The notes: generated from the sequence alone by a model not told the origin. DNA of 64,000 nt from Streptomyces kronopolitis (GCF_014646275.1 NZ_BMND01000029.1:1-64000), one strand, 5' to 3'; positions 17,412 to 26,784 are shown, numbered from the stretch's first letter. Numbers and translations: made by a program.

Positions 17412-18467
17412 TTAGAGGGCGCGGCCGTCTTTTCCCCCGGCTCCGGCCGCATCCGCACGCATCCCGCCACCCGCGTACAACTCGGCGATCAAGGACTCGA
17501 TGTCCGGCTCCCGCACCGACAGGTCCACCAGCGGATAGCCCGCGGCGACCGCCGCGACCAGCGGCGCCGCGCTCTGCGACGCCGGGAAGGCCAGCCACTG
17601 CCGGGGCCCGTCCACCCGGACCGTGCGGGCCCCCGGGACGCCCTCGATCGGCGGGAGTTCGCGCTCCAGGTCCACCACCAGGGTGCGCTCCCCGCCGCCG
17701 GCCGCGCGCAGCCCGTCGAGGCCGCCGTCGTAGACCAGCCGGCCGTGGTCGATCACCATCACCCGGCGGCACAGCTGCTCGATGTCGGTGAGGTCATGGG
17801 TGGTCAGCAGGACCGTGGTGCCGCGCTCGGCGTTCACCTCGCGCAAAAACCCGCGCACCTTCGCCTTGCTGACCACGTCGAGGCCGATGGTCGGCTCGTC
17901 CAGATACAGCACCTCGGGGTCGGGCAGCAGCGCCGCCGCGATGTCGCCGCGCATCCGCTGCCCCAGCGACAGCTGCCGCACCGGGACGTCCAGCAGCGGG
18001 GCCAGGTCGAGGAGTTCCACGCAGCGCTCCAGGTGGGCGCGGTAGGCGGCGTCCGGGATCCGGTACATCCGCCGCACCAGCTCGTAGGAGTCCTTCAGCG
18101 GCAGGTCCCACCACAGGGTGGTGCGCTGCCCGAAGACCACACCGATCCGGCGGGCCAGCCGGGTGCGTTGCTGCGCGGGATCGATGCCGGCTACCCGCAG
18201 CCGGCCGCCGCTGGGCACCAGGATGCCGGTCAGCATCTTGATCGTGGTGGACTTCCCCGCACCGTTCGGCCCGATGTAGCCGACCATCTCGCCGCGCGCC
18301 ACCCGGAAGGAGATCCCGTCCACGGCCCGGACCTCCTCGCGCACCCGGCGCAGCCGGCCGGCCCGGCGCCGCACCGTGAAGACCTTCTCGACGCCGTCCA
18401 CCTCGATCAGCTGCTCCGCCTCGTCCACCGCATCCGCCCCCTCGTCGTCCCGTGCCCGGCCCGTCAT
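17412..18467 (-). CDS. ABC exporter ATP-binding protein (NatA/DrrA type)
   Basis: This 351-residue ATPase of an ABC-2 export system has Walker A GPNGAGKST, Q-loop region VVFGQRTTLWW, signature LSLGQ, Walker B VLYLDEP and the switch histidine in TTHDLTDIEQL. A C-terminal accessory domain of about 90 residues follows. The ATG start (MTGRARDDEG) has GGAGGGG upstream. A much longer frame runs upstream but overlaps the permease gene and is not coding. It forms a three-gene set with the two permeases upstream, separated by 11 bases. The DUF990-type permeases indicate a conserved, uncharacterised exporter. Confidence 0.88.
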   Translation of the reverse strand: MTGRARDDEGADAVDEAEQLIEVDGVEKVFTVRRRAGRLRRVREEVRAVDGISFRVARGEMVGYIGPNGAGKSTTIKMLTGILVPSGGRLRVAGIDPAQQRTRLARRIGVVFGQRTTLWWDLPLKDSYELVRRMYRIPDAAYRAHLERCVELLDLAPLLDVPVRQLSLGQRMRGDIAAALLPDPEVLYLDEPTIGLDVVSKAKVRGFLREVNAERGTTVLLTTHDLTDIEQLCRRVMVIDHGRLVYDGGLDGLRAAGGGERTLVVDLERELPPIEGVPGARTVRVDGPRQWLAFPASQSAAPLVAAVAAGYPLVDLSVREPDIESLIAELYAGGGMRADAAGAGGKDGRAL

Positions 18468-18478
18468 CCGCCCCTCCG

Positions 18479-19327
18479 TCAGCTTCCGGTGCTGCGGTAC
18501 GACCGCAGCCCCCACCGCCACGCCAGCCCCGCCCCCGCGCACATCAGCGCCGCCACCGCGGGCCCCAGGAAATCCACCCAGCCCGGCAGCCCCAGCGGAT
18601 CGGGGCGGCCCAGCAGCCGCAGCGCGGGCAGCCAGTTCACGAACGCCAGCGGGACCAGGAAGGTGACCCCGCGCACCAGCTCCTTCGCGAACACCGTCGG
18701 CGGGTACTGGAGCATCGCGTTGCCGCCGTAGGTGAAGGAGTTCTGCACCTCGGCCGCGTCCTGCGCCCAGAACTGGAAGGCCGCCCCGGCCGTGAACACC
18801 GCGCCGAAGATGGCCGTGCCGCACACCGCCATCAGCGGCAGCATCAGCACCCGGCCCACCGTCCAGTCCACCTCGATCCGCGGCAGCGACCAGCCCAGCA
18901 CCAGCAGCGCCTGGGTGATCCGGCCCAGCCGGCGCAGCGCGAAGCGGTCCGCGGCGATCTGCGCGAAGACCGGTGCCGGGCGCAGCAGCAGGGTGTCGAG
19001 GGTGCCGTCGCGCACCCGCCGGCCCAGCCCCTCGATGCTGCCCAGCAGCAGATCCGCCAGGCCCAGCGCGATGCCGGAGGTGCCGTACAGGAAGGCCACC
19101 TCGGGCAGCGAGAAGCCGCCCAGCGCGTCGATCTGCGAGAACATCAGCATGATGGCGACGAAGTCCAGCGCGTTCGCCGCGAAGTTGCCGCACGCCATCA
19201 TCACGAACGAGGTCCGGTAGGCGAGGCTGGAGCGCACCCACATCCGCACGATCAGCCCGTACGCCGACACCCCCTGCGCCACCTCCGCCGCCCGGTCGCG
19301 CAGCACCCCCGGCCGTCCGCTAGCCAC
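18479..19327 (-). CDS. ABC-2 family permease (second subunit)
   Basis: This is a 282-residue membrane protein with about six helices, resembling the ABC-2 (DUF990) permease family: YGLIVRMWVRSSLAYRTSF at the N-terminus, RVRDGTLDTLLLRPAPVFAQ after the second helix, and FTYGGNAMLQYPPTVF. I chose GTG (VASGRPGVL), which overlaps the stop of the upstream permease by eight bases; a longer frame inside the upstream gene is Trp/Arg-rich and not credible. With the other permease it should form a heterodimer energised by the adjacent ATPase. Confidence 0.82.
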   Translation of the reverse strand: MASGRPGVLRDRAAEVAQGVSAYGLIVRMWVRSSLAYRTSFVMMACGNFAANALDFVAIMLMFSQIDALGGFSLPEVAFLYGTSGIALGLADLLLGSIEGLGRRVRDGTLDTLLLRPAPVFAQIAADRFALRRLGRITQALLVLGWSLPRIEVDWTVGRVLMLPLMAVCGTAIFGAVFTAGAAFQFWAQDAAEVQNSFTYGGNAMLQYPPTVFAKELVRGVTFLVPLAFVNWLPALRLLGRPDPLGLPGWVDFLGPAVAALMCAGAGLAWRWGLRSYRSTGS

Positions 19328-20114
19328 CGTGCACCACCACCTTGCGGGTCGCCGCCGACTGCACCAGCCGCCCCAGTGCCAGCAGCCCGACCGCCCACGC
19401 CGCCTGGAACACCAGCCCCCGCACCAGCGCGCCCCCGCGCAGCGCCCCCACCAGCACATCGGCCGGCGTCTGGAGCACCGCCGCCCACGGCAGCAGCTGG
19501 GCGACCTCCCCCAGCCCGCCGGGGAAGACCCGCAGCGGCAGCAGCATCCCCGAGAAGAACATGCCGGCCAGACCGCTGATCAGGGCCAGGCCCGAGCCGT
19601 CGAGCAGCCAGAACGAGGCCAGCGCCACCAGGTACCGCAGCGCGAAGCTGACCACCACCCCGCACAGCACCGACAGCAGGAAGCAGCCCCAGGTCAGCGG
19701 GTCGCCGGGCAGCGCGAGCGGGAAGGCCAGGGCGCCCACCGCCATCGGCACCACCCCGCGGCCCAGCAGCTGGAGCCCGGCCCGCCCCAGGTCCGCGGAC
19801 AGCCACCACAGCTGGAGGTCGGCGGGCCGGTAGAGGTCCACCGCGATGTCCCCGCTGCGGATCCGCTCCTGCAGCTCGTCCAGCCCGCCGCCCATCAGCG
19901 CCGCGGTCGCCAGCAGCGCCTGCCCCGTCCACACGAAGGTCAGCGCCTGCGCCTGGTCGTAGCCGCCCAGATGCGGCCGCTCGTGCCACAGCGCGAGATA
20001 GGTGAAGGCGACGATGAAGCCGAAGACGGTGTTGGTGAACACGCCTGCCACGGTGGCCATTTGATACGTGGCGTACCGCCGGAAGCTGCCGGCCGCCACG
20101 GCCGCGTACCACAC
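19320..20114 (-). CDS. ABC-2 family permease (first subunit)
   Basis: This is a 264-residue, six-helix membrane protein of the same family as its neighbour: SFRRYATYQMATVAG then FTNTVFGFIVAFTYLALW, with the motif ERIRSGDIAVDLYRPADLQ parallel to the RVRDGTLDTLLLRP motif of the second permease. The GTG start (VWYAAVAAGS) follows GGGGAGG by five bases; an upstream extension to 20177 is Arg/Gly-rich and less likely. It is the first gene of the exporter set. The transported substrate is unknown. Confidence 0.82.
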   Translation of the reverse strand: MWYAAVAAGSFRRYATYQMATVAGVFTNTVFGFIVAFTYLALWHERPHLGGYDQAQALTFVWTGQALLATAALMGGGLDELQERIRSGDIAVDLYRPADLQLWWLSADLGRAGLQLLGRGVVPMAVGALAFPLALPGDPLTWGCFLLSVLCGVVVSFALRYLVALASFWLLDGSGLALISGLAGMFFSGMLLPLRVFPGGLGEVAQLLPWAAVLQTPADVLVGALRGGALVRGLVFQAAWAVGLLALGRLVQSAATRKVVVHGG

Positions 20115-20421
20115 GCCGCCTCCCCTCCCCCGCCCTCGGCGTCCGTACGCGCCGCGCGCGGCCCAGACGCAAAACACCGGAGCCTAGAGGGCGGGCCGGG
20201 CGGGCACCATCGAATTGTCACCGCTTCGGGTGAGCCCTGGGCGCCATTCAGCCGGTCAGCTGGCGGTCCGGGGTGCGCGCCACCCCTCCTGACCGGCACG
20301 GATGATGCGAGAGTTGCCCCGTGTGCGGCATTTGCTCACTCCGCGGACCGCACACATCCCCGATAAGAGACCGACTCGCCGCAGTACAACCTCCGGCGGC
20401 GGCCGAGGAGTCCAACCGAAC

Positions 20422-22617
20422 ATGAGCGGACCACGTACGGGCTGGCGCCGTGCCCTTCCCACCTGGCGCGCGGTGCTGGGCGCCGTGCTGCTGTTCCTGC
20501 TGCTCGTCGTCGGCGGGATGATCACCGGCTATCTGCTGGTCGGCATCCCGCCGGCCAACAGCGCCGCCAAGGCCCAGAGCAACGTCTACCTCTACTCCGA
20601 CGGATCGGAGCTGGCCCGCGACGGCGAGGTCAACCGGCAGAACGTGACGCTCAGCCAGGTCCCGAAGTCCGTCCAGCAGGCCGTCCTCGCCGCCGAGGAC
20701 CGCGACTTCTACTCCGAGTCCGCGGTCGACCCCGCCGCGATGCTGCGGGCCGCCTGGAACACCGTCACCGGCAAGGGCAAGCAGTCCGGCTCGACCATCA
20801 CCCAGCAGTACGTGAAGAACTACTACCTCGGCCAGGAGCAGACCGTCACCCGCAAGGCCAAGGAGTTCTTCATCGCCATCAAGCTGGACCGCGAGGTGAG
20901 CAAGGACAGCATCCTGGAGGGCTACCTCAACTCCAGCTACTACGGCCGCAACGCCTACGGCATCCAGGCCGCCGCCCGGTCCTACTACGGCCGCGACGCC
21001 GAGCAGCTGACCACCGCCCAGGGCGCCTACCTCGCCACCCTCCTCAACGCCCCCAGCGCCTACGACATCACCGCGCACCCCGGCAACCGCCCGCGGGCGC
21101 TGGCGCGCTGGAACTACGTCGTGGACGGCATGGTGACCAAGAAGTGGCTCGGCCCCGCCGAGCGGGAGGCGCTGCGCTTCCCCGAGCCCAAGCCGGCCAA
21201 GGCCTCCCCCGGGCTCACCGGCCAGCGCGGCTACCTCGTCGAGGCCGTCAAGGACTACCTCACCGACCACCAGATCCTGGCGGAGGACACCCTGCGGGGC
21301 GGCGGCTACCGCATCACCACCACCATCAGCCGCAAGCGCCAGAACGCCTTCGTCAAGGCGGTCAACACCCGGGTGATGGACCGGCTCGACGACTCCCGGA
21401 AGGTCGACCGCTACGTCCGGGCCGGCGGCGCCTCCATCGACCCCGCGACCGGCCGGGTCGTCGCCCTCTACGGCGGCATCGACTACGCCCGGCAGTACGT
21501 CAACGGCGCCACCCGCGCCGACTACCAGGTCGGCTCCACCTTCAAGCCGATCGTCTTCGCCTCCGCCGTGCAGAACGGCTCCACCACCCAGGACGGCGCC
21601 CCGATCACCCCCAACACCGTCTACGACGGCACCAACAAGCGGATGACCCTCAACCGCGGCCGCCCCACCGGCTTCGCCCCCGCCAACGAGGACGACCGCT
21701 CCTACGGCCCGATCACCGTCACCGAGGCCACCGACAAGTCCGTCAACGCCGTCTACGCCCAGATGGGCATCGACGTCGGCCCCGGCAAGGTCAAGTCCAC
21801 CGCCGTCAGCCTGGGCATCCCCGCCGACACCCCGAGCCTCGCCTCGTCCCAGGGCGCCGTCTCCCTGGGCACCGCCACCCCCAGCGTGCTGTCCATGACC
21901 CAGGTCTACGCCACCCTCGCCCACCACGGCACCCACCGGCCGTACACCCTGGTCGACAAGGTCACCAGGAACGAGGAGGCCGTCGACCTGCCGGAGCGCG
22001 AGGAGAGCACCGCCGTCCCCCGCACGGCCGCCGACACCACCACCTCGATCCTGCGCGGCGTCGTCGACGGCGGCACCGGCACCGCCGCCCAGGGCGCCGG
22101 GCGCCCCGCGGCCGGCAAGACCGGCACCGCGGAGAACGACAAGGCCGCCTGGTTCGCGGGCTACACCCCCGACCTCGCCACCGTCGTCGCCGTCCTGGGC
22201 CAGAACCCGGACAGCGCGGCACAGGAGCCCCTGTACGGCGCGGGCGGCCTGTCGCGGGTCAACGGCGGCGACTACCCCGCCCAGATCTGGGCCGACTACA
22301 CCGCGGCCGCGCTGAACGGGAAGCCGGTCCGCGACTTCGACCTCCAGCTGGAGAAGGGCGCCGAGTCGGCCTCCCCGGAGCCGTCCGGCAGCGACTCCGC
22401 CTCGCCCGGCGCGTCGGATTCGCCGTCCACCGGCCCGAGCGGCTCCACCACCCTCCCCGGGCCGCCCACCGGCGCCCCGACCGCGCCCACCGCCGGACCG
22501 CCCACCCCCACCGGACCGCCCGAGCCCCCCGCCCCCACGGAACCCACGAACGACTTCCCGACGGTGGCCCCGCAGGCCTACGACCTGGAGCGGCTGCCGA
22601 CGGAGTGGGGCGGCTAG
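20422..22617 (+). CDS. Class A penicillin-binding protein
   Basis: This is a 731-residue bifunctional peptidoglycan synthase. After a membrane helix (about residues 16-40) comes the glycosyltransferase domain with the catalytic glutamate motif AAEDRDFYSES and GSTITQQYVKNYYLG. The transpeptidase domain carries the active-site serine in GSTFKPIVFAS, the SVN motif in DKSVNAVYAQMG and KTG in AGKTGTAEND. The C-terminal 110 residues are a disordered Pro/Ser/Thr/Gly tail. I start at the ATG reading MSGPRTGWRR, with GAGGAG 11 bases upstream; 40 more residues are possible but lack support. The gene stands alone between divergent and convergent neighbours, with a hairpin just after the stop. Confidence 0.92.
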   Translation: MSGPRTGWRRALPTWRAVLGAVLLFLLLVVGGMITGYLLVGIPPANSAAKAQSNVYLYSDGSELARDGEVNRQNVTLSQVPKSVQQAVLAAEDRDFYSESAVDPAAMLRAAWNTVTGKGKQSGSTITQQYVKNYYLGQEQTVTRKAKEFFIAIKLDREVSKDSILEGYLNSSYYGRNAYGIQAAARSYYGRDAEQLTTAQGAYLATLLNAPSAYDITAHPGNRPRALARWNYVVDGMVTKKWLGPAEREALRFPEPKPAKASPGLTGQRGYLVEAVKDYLTDHQILAEDTLRGGGYRITTTISRKRQNAFVKAVNTRVMDRLDDSRKVDRYVRAGGASIDPATGRVVALYGGIDYARQYVNGATRADYQVGSTFKPIVFASAVQNGSTTQDGAPITPNTVYDGTNKRMTLNRGRPTGFAPANEDDRSYGPITVTEATDKSVNAVYAQMGIDVGPGKVKSTAVSLGIPADTPSLASSQGAVSLGTATPSVLSMTQVYATLAHHGTHRPYTLVDKVTRNEEAVDLPEREESTAVPRTAADTTTSILRGVVDGGTGTAAQGAGRPAAGKTGTAENDKAAWFAGYTPDLATVVAVLGQNPDSAAQEPLYGAGGLSRVNGGDYPAQIWADYTAAALNGKPVRDFDLQLEKGAESASPEPSGSDSASPGASDSPSTGPSGSTTLPGPPTGAPTAPTAGPPTPTGPPEPPAPTEPTNDFPTVAPQAYDLERLPTEWGG

Positions 22618-22634
22618 GGGGTGTCGTCCGGATC

Positions 22635-22653
22635 GGGCCGGCGGGACCGGCCC
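22635..22653 (+). terminator. Short hairpin after the PBP gene
   Basis: A 7-bp all-GC stem (GGGCCGG/CCGGCCC) with a five-base loop lies 17 bases after the stop and before the convergent SMR gene. Confidence 0.45.
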
Positions 22654-22673
22654 CGGCACCGGGCGGGGTGGTG

Positions 22674-22994
22674 TCAGTGCCCCGACGTGGCCTTCAGCCC
22701 GACGACCGCCACCAGCAGCAGAGCGATGAAGAAGATCCGGGCCGCGGTGGCCGGCTCGCCGAGCAGCACCATCCCGGCCACCGCCGCGCCGGCCGCCCCG
22801 ATGCCGACCCACACGCCGTAGGCGGTGCCGATCGGCAGGGTCCGGGCCGCGTACGAGAGCAGCAGCATGCTGGCGACGATGCCCGCGCCGGTCCACACGC
22901 TGGGCCACAACCGGGTGAAACCGTCGGTGTACTTCATGCCGACCGACCAGCCGACCTCCAGCAGACCGGCAACCAACAGCAGGATCCATGCCAT
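22674..22994 (-). CDS. SMR-family exporter, Gdx/SugE type
   Basis: This is a 106-residue, four-helix small multidrug resistance protein. The essential glutamate lies in LEVGW (about residue 13), with MKYTDGFTRLWPSVWT after helix 1 and GTAYGVWVGIGAAG in helix 3. These features fit the Gdx (formerly SugE) branch, whose characterised members export guanidinium in exchange for protons. It is a single gene, so a dual-topology homodimer is expected. It has GGAGG upstream of the ATG. I looked for a guanidine riboswitch in the leader and did not find one. Confidence 0.85.
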   Translation of the reverse strand: MAWILLLVAGLLEVGWSVGMKYTDGFTRLWPSVWTGAGIVASMLLLSYAARTLPIGTAYGVWVGIGAAGAAVAGMVLLGEPATAARIFFIALLLVAVVGLKATSGH

Positions 22995-23180
22995 GACGGC
23001 ACCTCCGTGAACAGAGCGTCAACAGGGGTGCGTCGTCTTGTCCTGCCCGGTACGGCGCGTCTCGTCGGGTGTCTTCGAGGCTAGCAAGGACCGGCGCGGC
23101 GGGCACCGGCCCCGGTCGGCGCCCGGCACCGCCCCGCTCCGGGGCCGTACGCCGGACGCCGGCCGGTCACCGCCAGGCGG

Positions 23181-23531
23181 TCACAGATACAGCCCGGTCG
23201 CGTCCTCCGCGCCCTCCAGGCGCTCCGCCGCCACCGCGTGCAGATCGCGCTCGCGCATCAGCACGTACGCCACGCCGCGCACCTCGACCTCGGCCCGGTC
23301 CTCCGGGTCGTAGAGCACCCGGTCGCGCACCTCGACGGTCCGCACGTTCTGCCCGACCGCGACCACCTCGGCCCAGGCCAGGCGGCGGCCGACCGCCGCG
23401 GTCGCAGGAATGACGATGCCCCCCGAGGAGCGGCGCTCGCCCTCGGGGATGTCCGTCCGGACCAGCACGCGGTCGTGCAGCATCCGGATCGGCAGCTTGT
23501 CGTGGGTGTCGTGGGTGTTATTCGGGCTCAC
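23181..23531 (-). CDS. GroES-like co-chaperonin paralogue
   Basis: This is a 116-residue Cpn10-fold protein. RMLHDRVLVRTDIPE is the first strand pair; RRSSGGIVIPATAA corresponds to the mobile loop that binds GroEL; WAEVVAVGQNVRTVEVRDRVLYDPEDRAEVEV follows the GroES barrel. The C-terminus has an extra 20 residues (RERDLHAVAAERLEGAEDATGLYL). It is not next to a groEL gene, so it is a second, divergent copy. The GTG start has no clear ribosome site. Interaction with a GroEL is inferred from the loop. Confidence 0.75.
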   Translation of the reverse strand: MSPNNTHDTHDKLPIRMLHDRVLVRTDIPEGERRSSGGIVIPATAAVGRRLAWAEVVAVGQNVRTVEVRDRVLYDPEDRAEVEVRGVAYVLMRERDLHAVAAERLEGAEDATGLYL

Positions 23532-23623
23532 GGCATGACCGTACCTGCCCGGCGCGGCCCGTCCCGCACCGCGGGCGCCGGGCGCTGCGGCCCGCCCGGG
23601 CCGGACACCGCGCGGGGCCCGCG

Positions 23624-23941
23624 CTAGCGGCGCCGCCGCGTGCGCATGGTCAGCAGGCCGATCAGCGCCACCCCGATCAGCGCCACCGGGACGACCCGCT
23701 CCAGCCGCGGCGTCCCGTCCTCCGACACCAGCTGCGCCCGCACGTCCGACACCGCGCGGTTGGCGGCCACATACGCCCGCCCGGCCGTACGGTCCACGGC
23801 GGCCGCCGCACTCGCCTTCGCGTCACCGATGATCGTCTTCGGGTGCAGCCGCACACCGATCTCGTCGAGCGTGACGGCGAGCTCCTGCCGCCTGCGGACG
23901 ATGTCCGCCTCGATCTGCGCCGGGGTCCTGGCTTCCGCCAC
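23624..23941 (-). CDS. DUF3618 protein
   Basis: This is a 105-residue protein. The N-terminal half is the DUF3618 motif, with ARTPAQIEADIVRRRQELA then TLDEIGVRLHPKTI, followed by an amphipathic helix. A single membrane helix (VVPVALIGVALIGLLTM) sits near the end and an all-arginine tail closes the protein. The GTG start follows GGAGG by eight bases. DUF3618 proteins are small tail-anchored proteins of unknown role in actinobacteria. Confidence 0.82.
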   Translation of the reverse strand: MAEARTPAQIEADIVRRRQELAVTLDEIGVRLHPKTIIGDAKASAAAAVDRTAGRAYVAANRAVSDVRAQLVSEDGTPRLERVVPVALIGVALIGLLTMRTRRRR

Positions 23942-24169
23942 CGCGCTGCCTCCGTCGTCTCGCGCCGATGCGTACGGGGGCCGGGCACTGGGCCCCGTAC
24001 GTGAACCGGCCAGCTGGCTGACTGCCGATTCGTGATGGACAGTCTGTCAGCTCACACCCCCGCGCGCCCCACAGCACCCCCCGTTTCGCGCCGCCCGGAC
24101 TCCCGGGCCCGCACCGCCCGGCGCGGCTGGCTAATGTCGGAGCGTACGGATCCATGCCAGAGGAGAGAC

Positions 24170-24637
24170 ATGAGCGAGCGACTCCAGCCCGGCGACACCG
24201 CCCCCGCCTTCACCCTCCCCGACGCGGACGGCGCGCAGGTCTCCCTCGCCGACCACCGGGGCCGCAAGGTCATCGTGTACTTCTACCCGGCCGCCCTGAC
24301 CCCCGGCTGCACCAAGCAGGCCTGCGACTTCACCGACAACCTCGACTTCCTCGCCGGCCACGGCTACGACGTCATCGGCATCTCCCCCGACAAGCCGGAG
24401 AAGCTCGCGAAGTTCCGCGAGAAGGAGGACCTGAAGGTCACCCTGCTCGGCGACCCCGACAAGTCCGTCCTGACGGCCTACGGCGCCTTCGGCGAGAAGA
24501 AGCTCTACGGCAAGACCGTCACCGGCGTCATCCGCTCCACCGTCATCCTCGACGAGGACGGCAAGGTCGAGCGCGCCCTGTACAACGTCAAGGCCACCGG
24601 CCACGTCGCCAAGATCATCAAGGACCTGGGGCTGTAA
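24170..24637 (+). CDS. bcp: Thioredoxin-dependent thiol peroxidase (Bcp/PrxQ)
   Basis: This 155-residue peroxiredoxin reduces hydroperoxides using thioredoxin. The peroxidatic cysteine lies in TPGCTKQACDF, with the resolving cysteine five residues on, the arrangement of the PrxQ/Bcp class. VIVYFYPAAL precedes the active site, and GVIRSTVILDEDGKV lies in the C-terminal half. The ATG start has GAGGAGA just upstream. It is a single-gene unit, divergent from the DUF3618 gene. Confidence 0.92.
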   Translation: MSERLQPGDTAPAFTLPDADGAQVSLADHRGRKVIVYFYPAALTPGCTKQACDFTDNLDFLAGHGYDVIGISPDKPEKLAKFREKEDLKVTLLGDPDKSVLTAYGAFGEKKLYGKTVTGVIRSTVILDEDGKVERALYNVKATGHVAKIIKDLGL

Positions 24638-24664
24638 GCCCCCCGCACGACCGGCCGGGACGGC

Positions 24665-25939
24665 TCACCCGCCGCCCGGATCGGTCGCGCACACCCTGCC
24701 CGCCCGCTCGGGCAGCTCCAGCACGGCCTCGGCGCCGCCCTCCGCGGCGGTGCCGAAGTCCAGCCGCGCACCCAGCACTTGCGCCTGACCGGCCGCGATC
24801 GTCAGCCCCAGACCGTGCCCGGTCCCGCGCTCCGGCGCCGCCGTACGGAACCGCCGCGGCCCCTCCGCGCACAGCTCCGCCGGATAACCCGGACCGTGAT
24901 CGCGCACCACGATCCGCGCACCGGCCACCACCACCTCGATCGGCGGCCTGCCGTGCTTGGCCGCGTTCGCCAGCAGATTCACCAGCACCCGCTCCACCCG
25001 GCGCCGGTCGGTCTCCACGATCCACGGCTCGCCCTCCACGGTCACCGACACCTCGTCGACCCCGCGCTGCCGCGCCGCCCGCCGCACGATCCCGCGCACC
25101 AGCGACGGCAGCTCGCAGGCGTCCAGATCCGCCCGCTCCACCCCCGCGTCCAGCCGCGAGACCTCCAGCAGGTCCTCCACCAGCCGCCGCATCGCCTGCG
25201 CCCGGTCGCGCACCAGCTCCACCGCCCGCGGCTGCGGCAGCAGCTCCGCCGCCGCCACCAGCCCGGCCACCGGCGTGCGCAGCTCGTGCGCCACATCCGC
25301 GGTGAACTCCCGCTCCGCCTGCGCCTGCGCCGCCAGCGACATCGCCATGTGGTGCACGCTGCGGCCCAACTCGGCCACCTCGTCGCGCCCGTGGCTGGCC
25401 AGCGCGTCCGCGTCCGGCGCCGCCCCCGCCGCGATCCGCCGCGCCGCCGCCGCGCTCAGCCGCAGCCGCCGCGACAGCCGCTGCGACACGAACCACGACA
25501 CCACCGCCATCAGCACGACCGTGCCGCACCCGGCGATCAGCAGCGCCCGGTCCAGCGCCAACTGCGCCGGATCGTCGTCCGGATAGGGCGCCGAGACCGA
25601 CAGCGACCGCGTCGGGGTGCTCCCGCCGCCGTCCGAGACCCCCGTCGCCGCCCACACCCGCGGGTCCTCACCGCCGCTGACATACGTCCCCGACCGCCGC
25701 TTGAACACCGCGTCGCGCAACGGCGACGGCAGCGCCCCGTCGTCCAGCTGCGCGCCCAAGGCCAGCGTGCCGTCCCGCTCGTAGATCTGCAGCGCCGAGC
25801 TGAGCCGGTCGTCCTGATACGCCCGCGCCGACCGCTCGCGCTCCGCATCGGCTATGTGGTGCACGGCGAACCCGAGCACCACGACGGCCAGTGCCGTCAT
25901 ACAGGAAATGGCCAGGGCGATCCGGCCTCGAATGCCCAT
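24665..25939 (-). CDS. Two-component sensor histidine kinase without adjacent regulator
   Basis: This is a 424-residue membrane kinase. Helix 1 (residues about 7-28) and helix 2 (about 134-155) frame an extracytoplasmic sensor of about 100 residues. A HAMP-like segment (RRLRLSAAAARRIAAG) leads to the H-box FTADVAHELRTPVAGL with the phosphorylated histidine. The ATP-binding domain has the N-box NLLANAAKHG, the G1 box DHGPGYP and the G2 box GTGHGLGLTI. The ATG start overlaps the stop of the upstream secreted-protein gene by one base (TGATG), implying coupling. No response regulator lies on either side. Confidence 0.88.
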   Translation of the reverse strand: MGIRGRIALAISCMTALAVVVLGFAVHHIADAERERSARAYQDDRLSSALQIYERDGTLALGAQLDDGALPSPLRDAVFKRRSGTYVSGGEDPRVWAATGVSDGGGSTPTRSLSVSAPYPDDDPAQLALDRALLIAGCGTVVLMAVVSWFVSQRLSRRLRLSAAAARRIAAGAAPDADALASHGRDEVAELGRSVHHMAMSLAAQAQAEREFTADVAHELRTPVAGLVAAAELLPQPRAVELVRDRAQAMRRLVEDLLEVSRLDAGVERADLDACELPSLVRGIVRRAARQRGVDEVSVTVEGEPWIVETDRRRVERVLVNLLANAAKHGRPPIEVVVAGARIVVRDHGPGYPAELCAEGPRRFRTAAPERGTGHGLGLTIAAGQAQVLGARLDFGTAAEGGAEAVLELPERAGRVCATDPGGG

Positions 25940-26445
25940 CACGCGAGGTTGTACATCTCCGTCGTGTCCCCGAGCGGCGTCGAGCCCTCGTACGTCACCT
26001 CCAGGCCGGTGAACGCCAGCCCGCCGCGGACCGGCTTGGGCCCGTAGAGGCGGAAGGTCGCCGGGAAGCCGGCCTCCGTCCCCCCGCCCGCCGCGGTCTT
26101 CCCCACCTGCACCACGCCGACCCCCACCGCGTCCTTGGCGCCGTACTTCTTCCACCGGATCCCGGTCGCCACCATGGCGACGTCCGAGCAGGTCAACATA
26201 ATCACCCGCGGCTTGCTCTCCGGCGCGCCGACCCCGCAGTCACGCACCACCGGCAGGCCCTGGGACGGCTGCCCGTCCTCCTTCACGTCCTGCACCGCCG
26301 ACGTCTTGGGTGCGGCGTCCACCGCCGACGCCCGGTCCGGGGTCTGGGCGAGCCACACCCCGCCGGCCGTCAGCGCCGTCACCACGGCAAAGGCCACCAG
26401 CGCCACACGTCCCCGACCCCACCGGGACCCTCCGCGGTCCGTCAT
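25939..26445 (-). CDS. Membrane-anchored or secreted protein coupled to the histidine kinase
   Basis: This is a 168-residue protein with a basic N-terminus and one hydrophobic segment (residues about 13-33), then an extracytoplasmic part. The latter contains two cysteines (RDCGVG and LTCSDV) that could pair, a tryptophan/lysine patch (IRWKKYGAKDAVGVG) and a beta-rich end. I recognise no family. The ATG has GAGGAGAACG upstream. The stop shares a base with the kinase start, so it is probably an accessory or sensory partner of that kinase; this is inferred from coupling only. Confidence 0.7.
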   Translation of the reverse strand: MTDRGGSRWGRGRVALVAFAVVTALTAGGVWLAQTPDRASAVDAAPKTSAVQDVKEDGQPSQGLPVVRDCGVGAPESKPRVIMLTCSDVAMVATGIRWKKYGAKDAVGVGVVQVGKTAAGGGTEAGFPATFRLYGPKPVRGGLAFTGLEVTYEGSTPLGDTTEMYNLA

Positions 26446-26784
26446 CACGTTCTCCTCCCGAGGACCAGGCCCCGTACCCCCACAGCAAACACGAATGCCG
26501 CACCCGCCGCTGCCACTCTTCCGTCCCCCGGACACAGGCTGATTGCCCCAACACGGCGGTGACCGCGCGGCTGTGTACCAGTCCTGTAACAAGCCCTGCG
26601 CCACCCCTGGCGTGTCCCCGTCACGGCACTGCCCGCCGCACACCACGGTGCTCCGTACGGCGCAGCCGCGCGTGACGTTTATCGCTTCGTGACGAGACAG
26701 TGGTTTGATCCACGCGCGATTGCGCAGGCGCACCTGTCGTATCCCGCGTGCACCCGCGCGCTGTCAGACCGAGAGGACCGCCTC
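26446..26784. other. Divergent intergenic region before the MFS gene
   Basis: About 340 bases separate the divergent secreted-protein and MFS genes. I see no coding signal or operator that I can name. Confidence 0.5.

Noticed and set aside
20248..23106. 952-residue open frame on the minus strand
   Set aside because: Antisense over the class A PBP gene and SMR gene; glycine/valine-rich with no motifs.
22995..23180. Possible guanidine riboswitch ahead of the Gdx exporter
   Set aside because: Searched for the guanidine-I core (GGUCCGAGAG and the CACGG..GGGA part) and for ACGR-loop hairpins; not found convincingly.
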